Source: an uncultured Eubacteriales bacterium (lineage in GTDB: Bacteria; Bacillota; Clostridia; Oscillospirales; CAG-382). Taken from it: 64,000 nt of DNA. Positions 22,225 through 30,436 of this stretch are shown one piece after another (within the stretch, counting starts at the first letter, position 1; the number at the start of each line of letters is the position of its first letter). Where the stretch lies: assembly GCA_934502885.1 (NCBI GenBank), contig CAKSUT010000005.1:1-64000 (forward strand). The letters are read 5' to 3'. Under the pieces are notes generated by a model. That model saw nothing but the letters and a program-made list of their open reading frames with translations, ran no database searches and was not told the origin of the DNA. A program made the position numbers and the translations under genes.

Positions 22225-23598
22225 TTAGTTTTCGGGTACGGTTACACCGGGAAGCAGGGGAAGATATATTGTCTGTCCGACGTCTATCTGATCCGCGTTG
22301 GCAATGTTGCTGAGCTTCAGAATATCTCTGTAATACTTCTCATAGTTAATACCGAGATTCGAGCAGATGAGCGAGATATACTCGCCGCGCTTTACCTTGT
22401 ACGGGAAGAATTCGAGGCCGTCGGCGTTGCGAACCTTGTTGTCGTCGGCAGGAGGCAGCGTTTCGGGATCGCTTGTTGTGGGAGTATTTTCGTCCGTGCC
22501 TGTCGGGGGAGTGACAACGGAGCTGTCGGTGGGAGCGGTCGGTGTCTCATCATTGCCGCTCGGTGTTGTATCTGTGGGAGTCGTGTCGTCGGGGACGGTG
22601 ACGTCGCTGCCTGTCGGTTTCGTGTCGGGAATGTCAGTATTTACGTTGGCATCGTCGGGCTTGGTTACGTCGGAATCACCGTTCTGTGCGTCGTTCTTTA
22701 CATCATTGTCGGCATTCGGCGCAGGATTTGTAAGTGCCGAGGAGGAAATTGCGTCAGCGAGCTTGTTTATCGCTTCAATGCGCTGTTCCTCAATCTGCGT
22801 GTTGGAGTTGCCGAGAGTTTCGATAAGCGTGTTAAACTTCATGTTCGAGCCGATTGAGGAGACGAGGTTGGCAATAAGAAGAAGTATTATCACTCCGAGA
22901 GAGAAGACAACGGGAACGCTTGTGCCGCTCTTCACGTGAACTGTTCTCTGCGGCTGTGGCGAAATGTGCGATGTGTTCGACGGCTTTGCGTTCTGCGGAG
23001 CTTTTTGAGCTGACTTCGGGCGTGCGACGTTAATCGGCGTTCCCTCGTCATCGTACATATTAAAACCTTTCATTTTTACAATCCTTTCGTTTTTCCAGCA
23101 ATAGAATCCGCGCTGAGAGGTGACAGGGTCAATAACATAAGCGGTTCTGTACGGTGAATTGAAGAAGTTTTCTTCGATGTACATATCGTAGTTTGAGAGT
23201 GTCGCGCCCTCGCCGGGATGCGTCCTGTGCCAGCCGACAATCTTCTTGCCGGGGAACTTTGCCGCAAGCTCCTTGTAAAGATATCCCCATGTCTCGGGCG
23301 TGAATGTGAGCGCGGTGCTTGTGGAATCGGTAAACTTCGCCTCGATAAAAGCATCAACGATAACCGCCGGTCTTTCTCCGACAGTGCCGAAGTCGCCTAC
23401 AAGCGCACTTCCGACTTCCTTTTTTGCGTTGTCCTTTGAGTATTCCTCAATTGCGTTGTAAACGTCCTGCTTGATGTAAATAACGGTGTCGTCACTTTCC
23501 GCGTTGCCCATTTTTACAAAATTCTTCGGAGGATTAAGAGCCTCGATAACCTCATCATCCTCATCAAGGTCGAAATCCTTTATGGGATTGGTGTCCAT
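22225..23598 (-). CDS. Membrane protein with N-terminal JAB/MPN-like domain and C-terminal LysM domain
   Basis: ATG 23598 (MDTNPIKDF) is the best start, with aaagga 9 bases upstream. The 457-residue protein has a JAB/MPN-like domain (about 35-180) with KEVGSALVGD (Glu61), GWHRTHPGEGATLSNYD (residues 122-138) and NFFNSPYRTAYVIDP. A linker, one membrane segment (about 228-247), a Thr/Pro/Asp-rich linker (about 295-395) and a LysM domain (about 405-455) follow. The topology suggests a cytoplasmic JAB domain and a wall-binding LysM domain outside. The metal motif is altered: the family usually has H-x-H-P, here His124-Arg-Thr-His127. It may be inactive or bind metal differently. The function is unknown; peptidase or isopeptidase activity would be the family role. 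Confidence 0.75.
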   Translation of the reverse strand: MDTNPIKDFDLDEDDEVIEALNPPKNFVKMGNAESDDTVIYIKQDVYNAIEEYSKDNAKKEVGSALVGDFGTVGERPAVIVDAFIEAKFTDSTSTALTFTPETWGYLYKELAAKFPGKKIVGWHRTHPGEGATLSNYDMYIEENFFNSPYRTAYVIDPVTSQRGFYCWKNERIVKMKGFNMYDDEGTPINVARPKSAQKAPQNAKPSNTSHISPQPQRTVHVKSGTSVPVVFSLGVIILLLIANLVSSIGSNMKFNTLIETLGNSNTQIEEQRIEAINKLADAISSSALTNPAPNADNDVKNDAQNGDSDVTKPDDANVNTDIPDTKPTGSDVTVPDDTTPTDTTPSGNDETPTAPTDSSVVTPPTGTDENTPTTSDPETLPPADDNKVRNADGLEFFPYKVKRGEYISLICSNLGINYEKYYRDILKLSNIANADQIDVGQTIYLPLLPGVTVPEN

Positions 23599-23800
23599 CT
23601 TTTTCATTCCTTTCTTTTCGTAATCCATTTATGAAAGCCCGAGAACACATTCCCGAACCGAAATCCGTGTTGTCATGCCGTAAAGCTGTATGCCGTAACT
23701 TTACTCTGCTTCCCAATTATACAGTGTTTTACGGCAAAATTCAACTGTAATTGAAAGAACATAATGTAAACTAAGAATATATTTTCCGTCGAAATCTCTC

Positions 23801-24229
23801 GTGTTTAGACGGTATATGTCGGAAACCGTTCTGTTACGTCCGCCGATTTATGATACAAACCGTTGTATTGCAGTTTTTTCGGGAAATTCCGGAAGCGTCA
23901 GAAATGTGAAAATAAAGAACGTCACATCTCGGTCAAGAGTATATGCCGGCTGGTGGGGAAAGGGAGAGCCTTTTGTCGTAACAAACGCAGGAACAACAGG
24001 CAAAATAGCCAATGTTTCAATCTCCGGCATAACAGCAGAAAGCGATTCTCCGGCGCTAATAATCGGAGACGGCATAGAGAATGCGGAGGTTGAAAACTAC
24101 CACTATACCGCTGTCAATTCACATCATCCGGAGCTTCTCGAAAAGGCGGAGCTTTTGCCGAACGGGTTATTTGAAAAAGCAGATTGCGTAAACGGACTGG
24201 TAAGATGTGCGGCGAAGAAAGCCGAATAA
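23801..24229 (+). pseudogene. Truncated GH28-like (polygalacturonase-type) C-terminal remnant
   Basis: The frame encodes beta-helix coils (NSGSVRNVKIKNVTSRSR), the GH28-like patch GWWGKGEPFVVTN, and further coils (GKIANVSISGITAES). Only about 140 residues remain of a family usually over 400, with no catalytic Asp cluster, no ribosome binding site and a dubious GTG start. It is a leftover 3' end of a pectin-degrading enzyme gene. The surrounding 23599-23800 holds nothing else that I can see. Confidence 0.65.
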
Positions 24230-24241
24230 TACGTAAAGCGA

Positions 24242-24268
24242 CCCGGAGAATAAACCGAGCCGCTCTTT
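24242..24268 (-). terminator. Weak hairpin downstream of the ABC exporter gene
   Basis: An imperfect stem of about 10 bp (agcggctcgg with ccgggtcgct, read on the minus strand) lies right after the stop at 24270. No strong U-run follows. Confidence 0.35.
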
Positions 24269-24269
24269 T

Positions 24270-25994
24270 TCACGCCGGTGTATTCGCTCTGAACTGCAGG
24301 TTGTAGAGTCCTGCGTAGACTCCGTTCTTTTTCATGAGGTCGTCGTGCGTACCTTGTTCAACGACTTTTCCCTCGGAAATAACCGCAATTTCGTCCGCGT
24401 TCTTGATTGTTGAAAGCCTGTGAGCGACAACGAGTGTTGTTCTGCCTTTGCAAAGCTCATCGAGTGCCTTTTGTATGAGAATCTCGGTCGTGTTGTCAAG
24501 CGCACTTGTCGCTTCGTCGAGTATCAGTATCGGGGGATTCTTGAGGAATACACGCGCAATGCTGAGTCTTTGCTTCTGACCTCCCGAAAGACGCACGCCG
24601 CGTTCGCCTATTTGCGTATCGTAGCCCTTTTCAAGCGTCATTATGTAATCGTGAATATTCGCGCGCTTCGCGGCGGCAATCACCTCTTCGTCGGTCGCAT
24701 CAAGTTTTCCGTAGAGAATGTTTTCCTTTATGCTCGCGTTAAAAAGGTAAATATCCTGCTGTACGATGCCTATGTTCTTTCTGAGGGATTCCGCCGTAAC
24801 CGAATGTATCTCTTTGCCGTCAATGAGAATTTCTCCTGAGCCGAGGTCGTAAAAACGGGGGATCAGGTGACATATTGTCGTCTTTCCGCCGCCTGAGGGA
24901 CCTACAAGTGCAAATGTCTTGCCGACTCCGATATCGAGAGAAACGTTCTTGAGAACATCCGTACCTTCGCCGTATCCGTATGTGACGTTGCGAAGCTCAA
25001 TGTGTCCTTTTACTTTGCCCATATCGACAGCGTCGGAAGCATCCTTTTCAGGCTCTGCGTCCATTATCTCAATAAAGCGTTTGAATCCGGTAACTCCGTC
25101 CTGGAACTGCTCCATAAAGTCGATAAGCGTCATAACGGGCGTGATGAAAAGGTTTACGGAAACAACGAATGCCGAGTAGTCTGCAAAGTTTATGACACCG
25201 TTGTACATGAAAAGTCCGCCCGCAATGAGAATTACAACGTTGAAAATGTCGGTTATAAAGACTGTTGCGGAGTGGAACTGTCCCATTGCCTTGTAAGCAC
25301 TGCACCGTGCCTTTACGAACTTGCCGTTGCCGACTTCAAATTTTTCTTCTTCTTTGGCGGAGTTTGTAAACGCTTTTGTCACTCTTATGCCCGAAATACT
25401 GCTTTCGAGAGCGGCGTTTATGTGGCTTACCGACTCTCTGCTCGCCATGAAAGCGTCGGTCATCTTCTTGTTGAGCTTCGCCGTGACGAATACAAGAAAC
25501 GGCACGCAGGCGAATATCATAAGAGAAAGCGTAAGATTGATTGACGAGAGATACCAAAACGAAACGGCAATTGTTATCGTGGAAATCAGAAGATTCTCCG
25601 GACCGTGATGCGCAAGCTCGCTTACGTCCATAAGGTCGTTTGTCATTCGCGACATTATTTTTCCGGTCTCGTGGTTGTCATAGAAAGAGTAGGGAAGCTT
25701 TTCAAGATGCTCAAACATATCGCGCCGCATCTGCGCCTGCATATTAACACCCATCACGTGACCGTAGTATTGTATGAAGTAGTTTAAAAACATACGGACG
25801 AGATACAGCGCAAGCAGTCCTATTCCGGCAATTACAATCATGCGGTAATTCTTGTTCGGAATGAGGTCGTTCAGCATTTCACGTGTGACTACAGGGTAAA
25901 CAATACCTATCAGCGATACAAAAAGCGAAGCCAGCATATCGAGACAGAAAATCAGTTTATGCGGCTTGTAATACGAAATGAATCTTTTCAACAT
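24270..25994 (-). CDS. ABC exporter, fused permease and ATPase (multidrug/lipid type)
   Basis: The 574-residue protein has an N-terminal six-helix exporter domain (about 1-310) and a C-terminal ATPase with Walker A GPSGGGKTT, signature LSGGQKQR, Walker B ILILDEATSALD and the H-loop (VAHRLST). It is a half-transporter that would work as a homodimer in the cytoplasmic membrane, since no partner gene is adjacent. The start MLKRFISYYKPH (ATG 25994) follows aaggagc. The substrate cannot be predicted; drugs, lipids and peptides are all possible. Confidence 0.9.
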   Translation of the reverse strand: MLKRFISYYKPHKLIFCLDMLASLFVSLIGIVYPVVTREMLNDLIPNKNYRMIVIAGIGLLALYLVRMFLNYFIQYYGHVMGVNMQAQMRRDMFEHLEKLPYSFYDNHETGKIMSRMTNDLMDVSELAHHGPENLLISTITIAVSFWYLSSINLTLSLMIFACVPFLVFVTAKLNKKMTDAFMASRESVSHINAALESSISGIRVTKAFTNSAKEEEKFEVGNGKFVKARCSAYKAMGQFHSATVFITDIFNVVILIAGGLFMYNGVINFADYSAFVVSVNLFITPVMTLIDFMEQFQDGVTGFKRFIEIMDAEPEKDASDAVDMGKVKGHIELRNVTYGYGEGTDVLKNVSLDIGVGKTFALVGPSGGGKTTICHLIPRFYDLGSGEILIDGKEIHSVTAESLRKNIGIVQQDIYLFNASIKENILYGKLDATDEEVIAAAKRANIHDYIMTLEKGYDTQIGERGVRLSGGQKQRLSIARVFLKNPPILILDEATSALDNTTEILIQKALDELCKGRTTLVVAHRLSTIKNADEIAVISEGKVVEQGTHDDLMKKNGVYAGLYNLQFRANTPA

Positions 25995-26094
25995 TTGGTT
26001 TGCTCCTTGATTTTGCACATAATATACGGTAGTGAAGAGTTTACCATATTTGAGGACCTTTGTCAAGCTCGCATTATAAATGTTTCAATTGCGT

Positions 26095-26631
26095 TCAAAC
26101 ATTAAAGAATATTGAAGTAAGTGCCGCTGACATTATTACACAGAAAACAAGAGCCGCGAATGACACAAAAACAGCGTGCCTTGTGCGCTTTACACCGACG
26201 CTTCCGAAATATACGGTGAGCGTATATATTACAGTGTCGGACGCTCCCATGAGTATGGACGCACACCTCCCGGCATAGGTGTCGGGACCCGTTTCCGAAA
26301 GAAGCTTCTGCATCATTGCCGTTGTTCCGCTTCCCGATATCGGACGCATTATCACAACCGGAAGAACCTCTTTCGGAATGTGAAGTAACTTTGCAAGCGG
26401 TGCAAGAATCGAACAGACAATGTCGAGAGCACCGCTTGCCGAAAACATATGTACCGCAACGATGAGGAGAATAAGTGTCGGCAGAAGCCTGACACAAGAT
26501 GAGAAACCGCTTTTCGCACCCGAAATAAAAGCACCTGCTGCGTCCTTTTTCATAATCATTACGATTCCGGCGGCAAATACGAAGAGCGGCATCGCAAGCT
26601 CACCGAAAACCTTTATAATGCCTCCGCTCAT
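26095..26631 (-). CDS. spmB: Spore maturation protein B
   Basis: The 178-residue membrane protein matches SpmB in length and pattern (GELAMPLFVFAAGIVMIMKK, RPISGSGTTAMMQK, CASILMGASDTVIYTLTVYFG), with a nucleoside-recognition-type fold. Its ATG overlaps the spmA stop as ATGA, so translation is coupled. By family it acts with SpmA during spore core dehydration and is one of the clearest signs that this organism sporulates. Confidence 0.92.
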   Translation of the reverse strand: MSGGIIKVFGELAMPLFVFAAGIVMIMKKDAAGAFISGAKSGFSSCVRLLPTLILLIVAVHMFSASGALDIVCSILAPLAKLLHIPKEVLPVVIMRPISGSGTTAMMQKLLSETGPDTYAGRCASILMGASDTVIYTLTVYFGSVGVKRTRHAVFVSFAALVFCVIMSAALTSIFFNV

Positions 26632-27215
26632 CTGAATGCCTTCGCGGATTGCCTGCACAGTATCGCGGCAAACGCGGTTGTTGCGGCGGAGCATATCCAT
26701 ACCGGGAGGATAATTTCGTAAGGAGCGGCTGAGCCTGCCGCCACTCTGAGAGCAATAAGGCTTGCCGGCATGAGCTGTACCGGGACTGTATTCAATACCG
26801 CAAACATAACCATGTCGTCGCTTGCCGTATCGGATATTTCCTTACCATTACCTTTTAACGTTAACGCCTCCATTGCTTGCAAACCGAAAGGGAGTGCGGC
26901 ATTTCCGAGTCCGAGAAGATTTGCTCCGAAGGACGCCGATATTTCGTCGATTGCGACGCCTTTTGAGGAGGCTTCGGGGTACAACACTCTGAAAATCGGC
27001 TTCAACAGCTTTGAAAGAAAAGCCGTAAATCCGGCAATATCGAGGACCTTTGCTATGCCCGTCCAAAGGCACATAGCACCCATGAGCGCGAGCGTCAGCT
27101 CAACCGCCGCCGAAGCACCTTCGAGAACAGCGTTGCAAAGCTCCGCAGTGCGTCCCGTTATTACCGCACAGATAAGTGAAAAAGTGCTTAAATAGCCGAA
27201 AATTTTTCCGAGCAT
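26628..27215 (-). CDS. spmA: Spore maturation protein A
   Basis: This is a 195-residue membrane protein with SpmA hallmarks (GAMCLWTGIAKVLDIAGF, SFGANLLGLGNAALPFGLQAME, DDMVMFAVLNTVPVQLMP). I chose MLGKIFGYLS (ATG 27215) because aaaggg lies 9 bases upstream; ATG 27233 is possible. It forms an operon with spmB. No clear sporulation-sigma promoter could be assigned upstream. Confidence 0.92.
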   Translation of the reverse strand: MLGKIFGYLSTFSLICAVITGRTAELCNAVLEGASAAVELTLALMGAMCLWTGIAKVLDIAGFTAFLSKLLKPIFRVLYPEASSKGVAIDEISASFGANLLGLGNAALPFGLQAMEALTLKGNGKEISDTASDDMVMFAVLNTVPVQLMPASLIALRVAAGSAAPYEIILPVWICSAATTAFAAILCRQSAKAFR

Positions 27216-27252
27216 AAGAAATTTCCCTTTCATTTTGTGTTCGGTAGTTTTA

Positions 27253-27281
27253 ATATACCGAAATTCTAATTTGATATACCG
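27253..27281 (+). promoter_or_regulatory. Direct repeat upstream of the AbrB-type gene, possible operator
   Basis: atataccg occurs at 27253-27260 and again at 27274-27281, 21 bases (two helical turns) apart, just upstream of the consensus promoter. It also lies upstream of spmA on the other strand. The role is inferred. Confidence 0.35.
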
Positions 27282-27299
27282 TTTGGTAAAAAAATACTA

Positions 27300-27328
27300 T
27301 TGACAAAATCCGACAATTGTGATATAAT
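27300..27328 (+). promoter_or_regulatory. Consensus promoter of the AbrB/SpoVT-type gene
   Basis: TTGACA (27300-27305), a 17 bp spacer and TATAAT (27323-27328) match the consensus exactly. They lie about 48 bases upstream of ATG 27377. Confidence 0.85.
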
Positions 27329-27376
27329 AACTGCAACAAAAGGCGATACAGCCAAAATAGTAAAGGTGGCTTCTAA

Positions 27377-27628
27377 ATGAAGACAAGTGCTTATACCAGA
27401 GAAATCGATAAACTCGGAAGAATAGTTATCCCTAAGTCTATCAGAAAAAATTTGGGTATTGGTGATTATGATCCTCTCGAGGTTATTTCCGAAGGAGACA
27501 GAATAATAATCAAGAAGCACGTTGACGGATGCACTTTTTGCGGATCTAACGATAATGTTGTTGCATTTGAGGATAAGTGGATATGCAAATCCTGCATAGA
27601 GAAACTCGTCAGCAGTTACCTCGGATAA
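27377..27628 (+). CDS. AbrB/SpoVT-family regulator with C-terminal zinc ribbon
   Basis: The 83-residue protein has an AbrB swapped-hairpin DNA-binding domain (REIDKLGRIVIPKSIRKNLGI, DPLEVISEGDRIIIKKH). A short C-terminal treble-clef-like motif CTFCGSNDN...WICKSC has two CxxC pairs. AbrB-type transition-state regulators control post-exponential and sporulation genes. It is transcribed divergently from spmA-spmB. The consensus promoter suggests strong expression. Confidence 0.88.
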   Translation: MKTSAYTREIDKLGRIVIPKSIRKNLGIGDYDPLEVISEGDRIIIKKHVDGCTFCGSNDNVVAFEDKWICKSCIEKLVSSYLG

Positions 27629-27640
27629 TACGGTAAAATA

Positions 27641-27676
27641 TATCCCGGCACGTTAAATTATATTCGTGCCGGGATA
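27641..27676. terminator. Hairpin downstream of the AbrB-type gene
   Basis: A 12 bp perfect stem (27641-27652 with 27665-27676) has a 12-base AT-rich loop. No T-run follows directly. Confidence 0.5.
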
Positions 27677-27685
27677 TGTAAATGC

Positions 27686-27720
27686 AAGCGTCTCATCGCT
27701 ATGCGCGATGGGACGCTTTA
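27686..27720 (+). terminator. Second hairpin between convergent genes
   Basis: A 14 bp stem with one wobble (27686-27699 with 27704-27717) is followed by tatgtttg. It lies before the convergent lipoprotein gene. Confidence 0.55.
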
Positions 27721-27738
27721 TGTTTGAAAAAATGTGAT

Positions 27739-28575
27739 TTATTTTTCCGCGCCGGTATTTTCGCTTACGTACTCCGTATAATCGGCAGGAATTTCAAATA
27801 TTCCATCGGGAAGCTCCGAGGTGAGAGTTTTTACCTCAATTACGGTTTCGGTTTCCGCGTCTGTAAAAATTATGTACTTGAGGTTTCCTTCGGAATCAAA
27901 GAGATACTTTGAAACGGCATCGGAGGAACCGTCCGCATCCTCAAAGGTTTCGGAGTCGTATTCAACGCCGTTAAGTGTCATTTTCTCCGAAGCAAGGGAA
28001 GCATTTTCTTTATAAACGTCTCCGAGCTTTATGCGTTTTACAACGGAGGTGAGAGTTTCGAGTGCTTCAGCAACGCCCTCAACATACTGCTTGGACGAAT
28101 TGTCTATTGTATACTGTGTTTCGGGAGTGAGCAGGAGAGAGAAGTCCATACTGGGCTTTTCTGTTGTGAATCTGAAAAACGAATTGTTTTCGTCAATCGC
28201 GTATTCGCAGTACATGCTCGATTCGTTTCCGTCCTCGTCCTTGCCGAGTCCTATGTTGAGTGCCATGAAGTAGTTGCCGTCGAGAATTCCCTCTGCCTTT
28301 GCGGTTTTTGTTTCGGCAAGGTCGGGATTTATGACCTCGGGCGCGGGAGTGATTACAGGGTCATCGTTCTTGTCGTTATCGGTTTCATCCGCAGGCGTCT
28401 TCGTGTCGTCTTCGGCGTTGTCCTTTTTCTCTGTGTCGGCAGTGTCGTTTGTATCGACTGCAATGTTAGTGTCATCATGAGTTTCGTCGTCGCCTTTCTT
28501 GCTTATGAGTCCGCATGAGGTTGCTCCGAGGCAGAGTGTGGCTGTGAGAAGCAGTGCGCATATTTTCTTATTCAT
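27739..28575 (-). CDS. Predicted lipoprotein of unknown function
   Basis: The 278-residue protein has a lipoprotein signal (MNKKICALLLTATLCLGATSC) with the lipobox cysteine at residue 21. A long Asp/Thr/Lys-rich linker (about 25-90) and a folded domain with alternating strands follow, resembling LolA-like or DUF6612-type lipoproteins. No catalytic motif is seen. It is expected on the outer face of the membrane. The gene has a near-consensus promoter and a leader hairpin, and is monocistronic. Confidence 0.75.
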   Translation of the reverse strand: MNKKICALLLTATLCLGATSCGLISKKGDDETHDDTNIAVDTNDTADTEKKDNAEDDTKTPADETDNDKNDDPVITPAPEVINPDLAETKTAKAEGILDGNYFMALNIGLGKDEDGNESSMYCEYAIDENNSFFRFTTEKPSMDFSLLLTPETQYTIDNSSKQYVEGVAEALETLTSVVKRIKLGDVYKENASLASEKMTLNGVEYDSETFEDADGSSDAVSKYLFDSEGNLKYIIFTDAETETVIEVKTLTSELPDGIFEIPADYTEYVSENTGAEK

Positions 28576-28594
28576 TGTGTTATTCTCCTTTGCC

Positions 28595-28613
28595 GCCGTG
28601 CTTTATGCACGGC
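28595..28613 (-). other. Leader hairpin upstream of the lipoprotein gene
   Basis: gccgtgc/gcacggc (28595-28601 with 28607-28613) forms a 7 bp stem in the 5' leader, between the promoter and the ribosome binding site. It may affect mRNA stability or translation. Confidence 0.45.
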
Positions 28614-28624
28614 ACTTTTATCCA

Positions 28625-28653
28625 ATTATACACCGCGCAGAACCTTTTGTCAA
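28625..28653 (-). promoter_or_regulatory. Consensus promoter of the lipoprotein gene
   Basis: On the minus strand, TTGACA (28653-28648), a 17 bp spacer and TATAAT (28630-28625) match the consensus exactly. Confidence 0.85.
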
Positions 28654-28748
28654 GATGTAATTCATGAATTAAAACAATATTATCATTTTGTTTCATATCA
28701 AACCGATTACCATTAACCATAAAGTTCACAGTGGTTGACATATAACGC

Positions 28749-28775
28749 AACGCCCCGGGACTTTTCCGGGGCGTT
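28749..28775. terminator. GC-rich hairpin downstream of the ADP-ribosylglycohydrolase gene
   Basis: A 10 bp perfect stem (aacgccccgg with its complement, 28749-28758 and 28766-28775) lies 18 bases past the stop at 28793. The U-run is poor. Confidence 0.6.
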
Positions 28776-28792
28776 GGTATGTTTCGGTAAAG

Positions 28793-30319
28793 TTACTGCT
28801 TGACTATAAGCGTTACGGGGATAAACACCGAAGTAGGACGATCGGTTATATGTATCTCAATCGGGAACCTGTAAATGCCCTCGGTGAGATTGTGAGGAAT
28901 AATTTTTATCGCGGTTTCGGATGAAAGACCGCTCGAAAGAGGACGGACGTTCATAAGGAACATCGAGTTTCTTGCCGGAAGAACCTCCCAATCGTTCGGA
29001 GCATATACCGTAACATTCGACCAGAATTGACGATCGGCAAAGGTCTCTGCGCTTAAGCGAAGCTCCTTTTCTTCCCCCTCACGAATCTCAATGCTTCCGC
29101 AGTAATCGAGGAACGCATCGAATATGGGACTCTGAACCTTTACCGTCCAAGGCTGACGTCTCTTAAGCTCATCTTTGAAATCAAACTTAAAGGGCTTTCC
29201 GAAACTGCAATGGTAGGGTTTGTTGAAGAGTCTGTCCTCGTATATAACTATTTCAGCCGCACCGTCATCGCTTACTCTAAAGTCCTTGCCGAGGAACGTC
29301 GGAGCAAGTCTTGAAACTCTGTCTCTGAGTTGATTTATGGTCCTGCAACCCTCGGTTCCGAAGGCAGTGAGGTCGAGTGAAACAGTCTTTATATCTTCTC
29401 CTATGGGCTTTATCCACTCTTCGGGTATTGCTGCAGTGCCGCCTATTATGCCGAATATCGAGCCGAGTGTTGCGCAGGTGCAGTCGGCATCCTCGCCGCA
29501 GGAAGCGGCAATGCAGAGAGACTTTCCGAAGTCACCCTCGCCGTAGTACCAACCGATCATTGCGATACCGATGTTTGCGGGAGCATCAAAACCAACTCTG
29601 CCTACAGGTCCTCTTTCGGTTTCGTCCTTTGAGAGATCTATTGAAGCAAATGACGACGGATAAGCGTTGAGTACCTTTATTCTTGCCTCTTTCCATGAAA
29701 GACCGTCGTCATAGCACTTCTTTACGAGCTTAACCGCACCGGCAACAGCACTGTCCTCGGGAATATAGGAGAAAGCGATGTCAATGAGCTTTTCTCTGTC
29801 CTTCTCGACGAAAGCCGCAGCTTCAAGAGCGGCAGTGAAGATTTCGCCGTAAACACCCTCGTTGCAGTGATCGACTATTGCGTCCTCAAGCGCATATTTT
29901 ACGGCAATTTCGGGATGTCCGGGAGCGAGGCAAGCCCAGATTTCGCTTCTGATAAAGCAGCCGCAGGAGTCGCCGTTGGGGTTGTTGTACCATCCGGAAA
30001 GAGGGGGCGTAAGTCCGAGTCTCATGTTGCACTTTGCCATGCCGTACTCAGACCAGTGCGCAATGATTCTGTTCATCCAGAATTCGCCGAGAATGGAAGC
30101 GTCAAGCTTCGTGCCGTATCTTTCCGCAACGCAGAGAAATACGAGCTGAAGATCAAGGTCGTCGTTCGGAAGAGCGCCCTGCGAAATGTCGTGGGTGTAT
30201 CCCTTTACGTCGAATACGCCTCTTTTTCCTTCAAACGGAGTGCCGAGAGTTCCGCCGATGTTCTTGCCGAGAAAGCAAGCTCTCACTTTGTCCTTGTAGT
30301 CTTTGAAATTCAGTTTCAT
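28793..30319 (-). CDS. ADP-ribosylglycohydrolase-family protein
   Basis: The 508-residue protein has an N-terminal ADP-ribosylglycohydrolase (DraG-like) domain. Metal-binding motifs are GALPNDDLDLQ (about 47-57) and GEDADCTCATLGS, and GGTLGTPFEG is near the start. The C-terminal part (about 350-508) is beta-rich and of unknown role. Members of this long type are often found near sugar-degradation genes and may hydrolyse other N- or O-glycosidic bonds rather than protein ADP-ribose. It has no signal peptide and appears monocistronic. Confidence 0.85.
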   Translation of the reverse strand: MKLNFKDYKDKVRACFLGKNIGGTLGTPFEGKRGVFDVKGYTHDISQGALPNDDLDLQLVFLCVAERYGTKLDASILGEFWMNRIIAHWSEYGMAKCNMRLGLTPPLSGWYNNPNGDSCGCFIRSEIWACLAPGHPEIAVKYALEDAIVDHCNEGVYGEIFTAALEAAAFVEKDREKLIDIAFSYIPEDSAVAGAVKLVKKCYDDGLSWKEARIKVLNAYPSSFASIDLSKDETERGPVGRVGFDAPANIGIAMIGWYYGEGDFGKSLCIAASCGEDADCTCATLGSIFGIIGGTAAIPEEWIKPIGEDIKTVSLDLTAFGTEGCRTINQLRDRVSRLAPTFLGKDFRVSDDGAAEIVIYEDRLFNKPYHCSFGKPFKFDFKDELKRRQPWTVKVQSPIFDAFLDYCGSIEIREGEEKELRLSAETFADRQFWSNVTVYAPNDWEVLPARNSMFLMNVRPLSSGLSSETAIKIIPHNLTEGIYRFPIEIHITDRPTSVFIPVTLIVKQ

Positions 30320-30436
30320 AAAAATACCTCCGTATGCGCGTTTATTGTATCTGTTACGTTACAATTATAAACGATACGGAGGGAAAAATAAATAGGTTTT
30401 CAATACATCCGGAGTAGGTTATCTGTACATTTTGTT

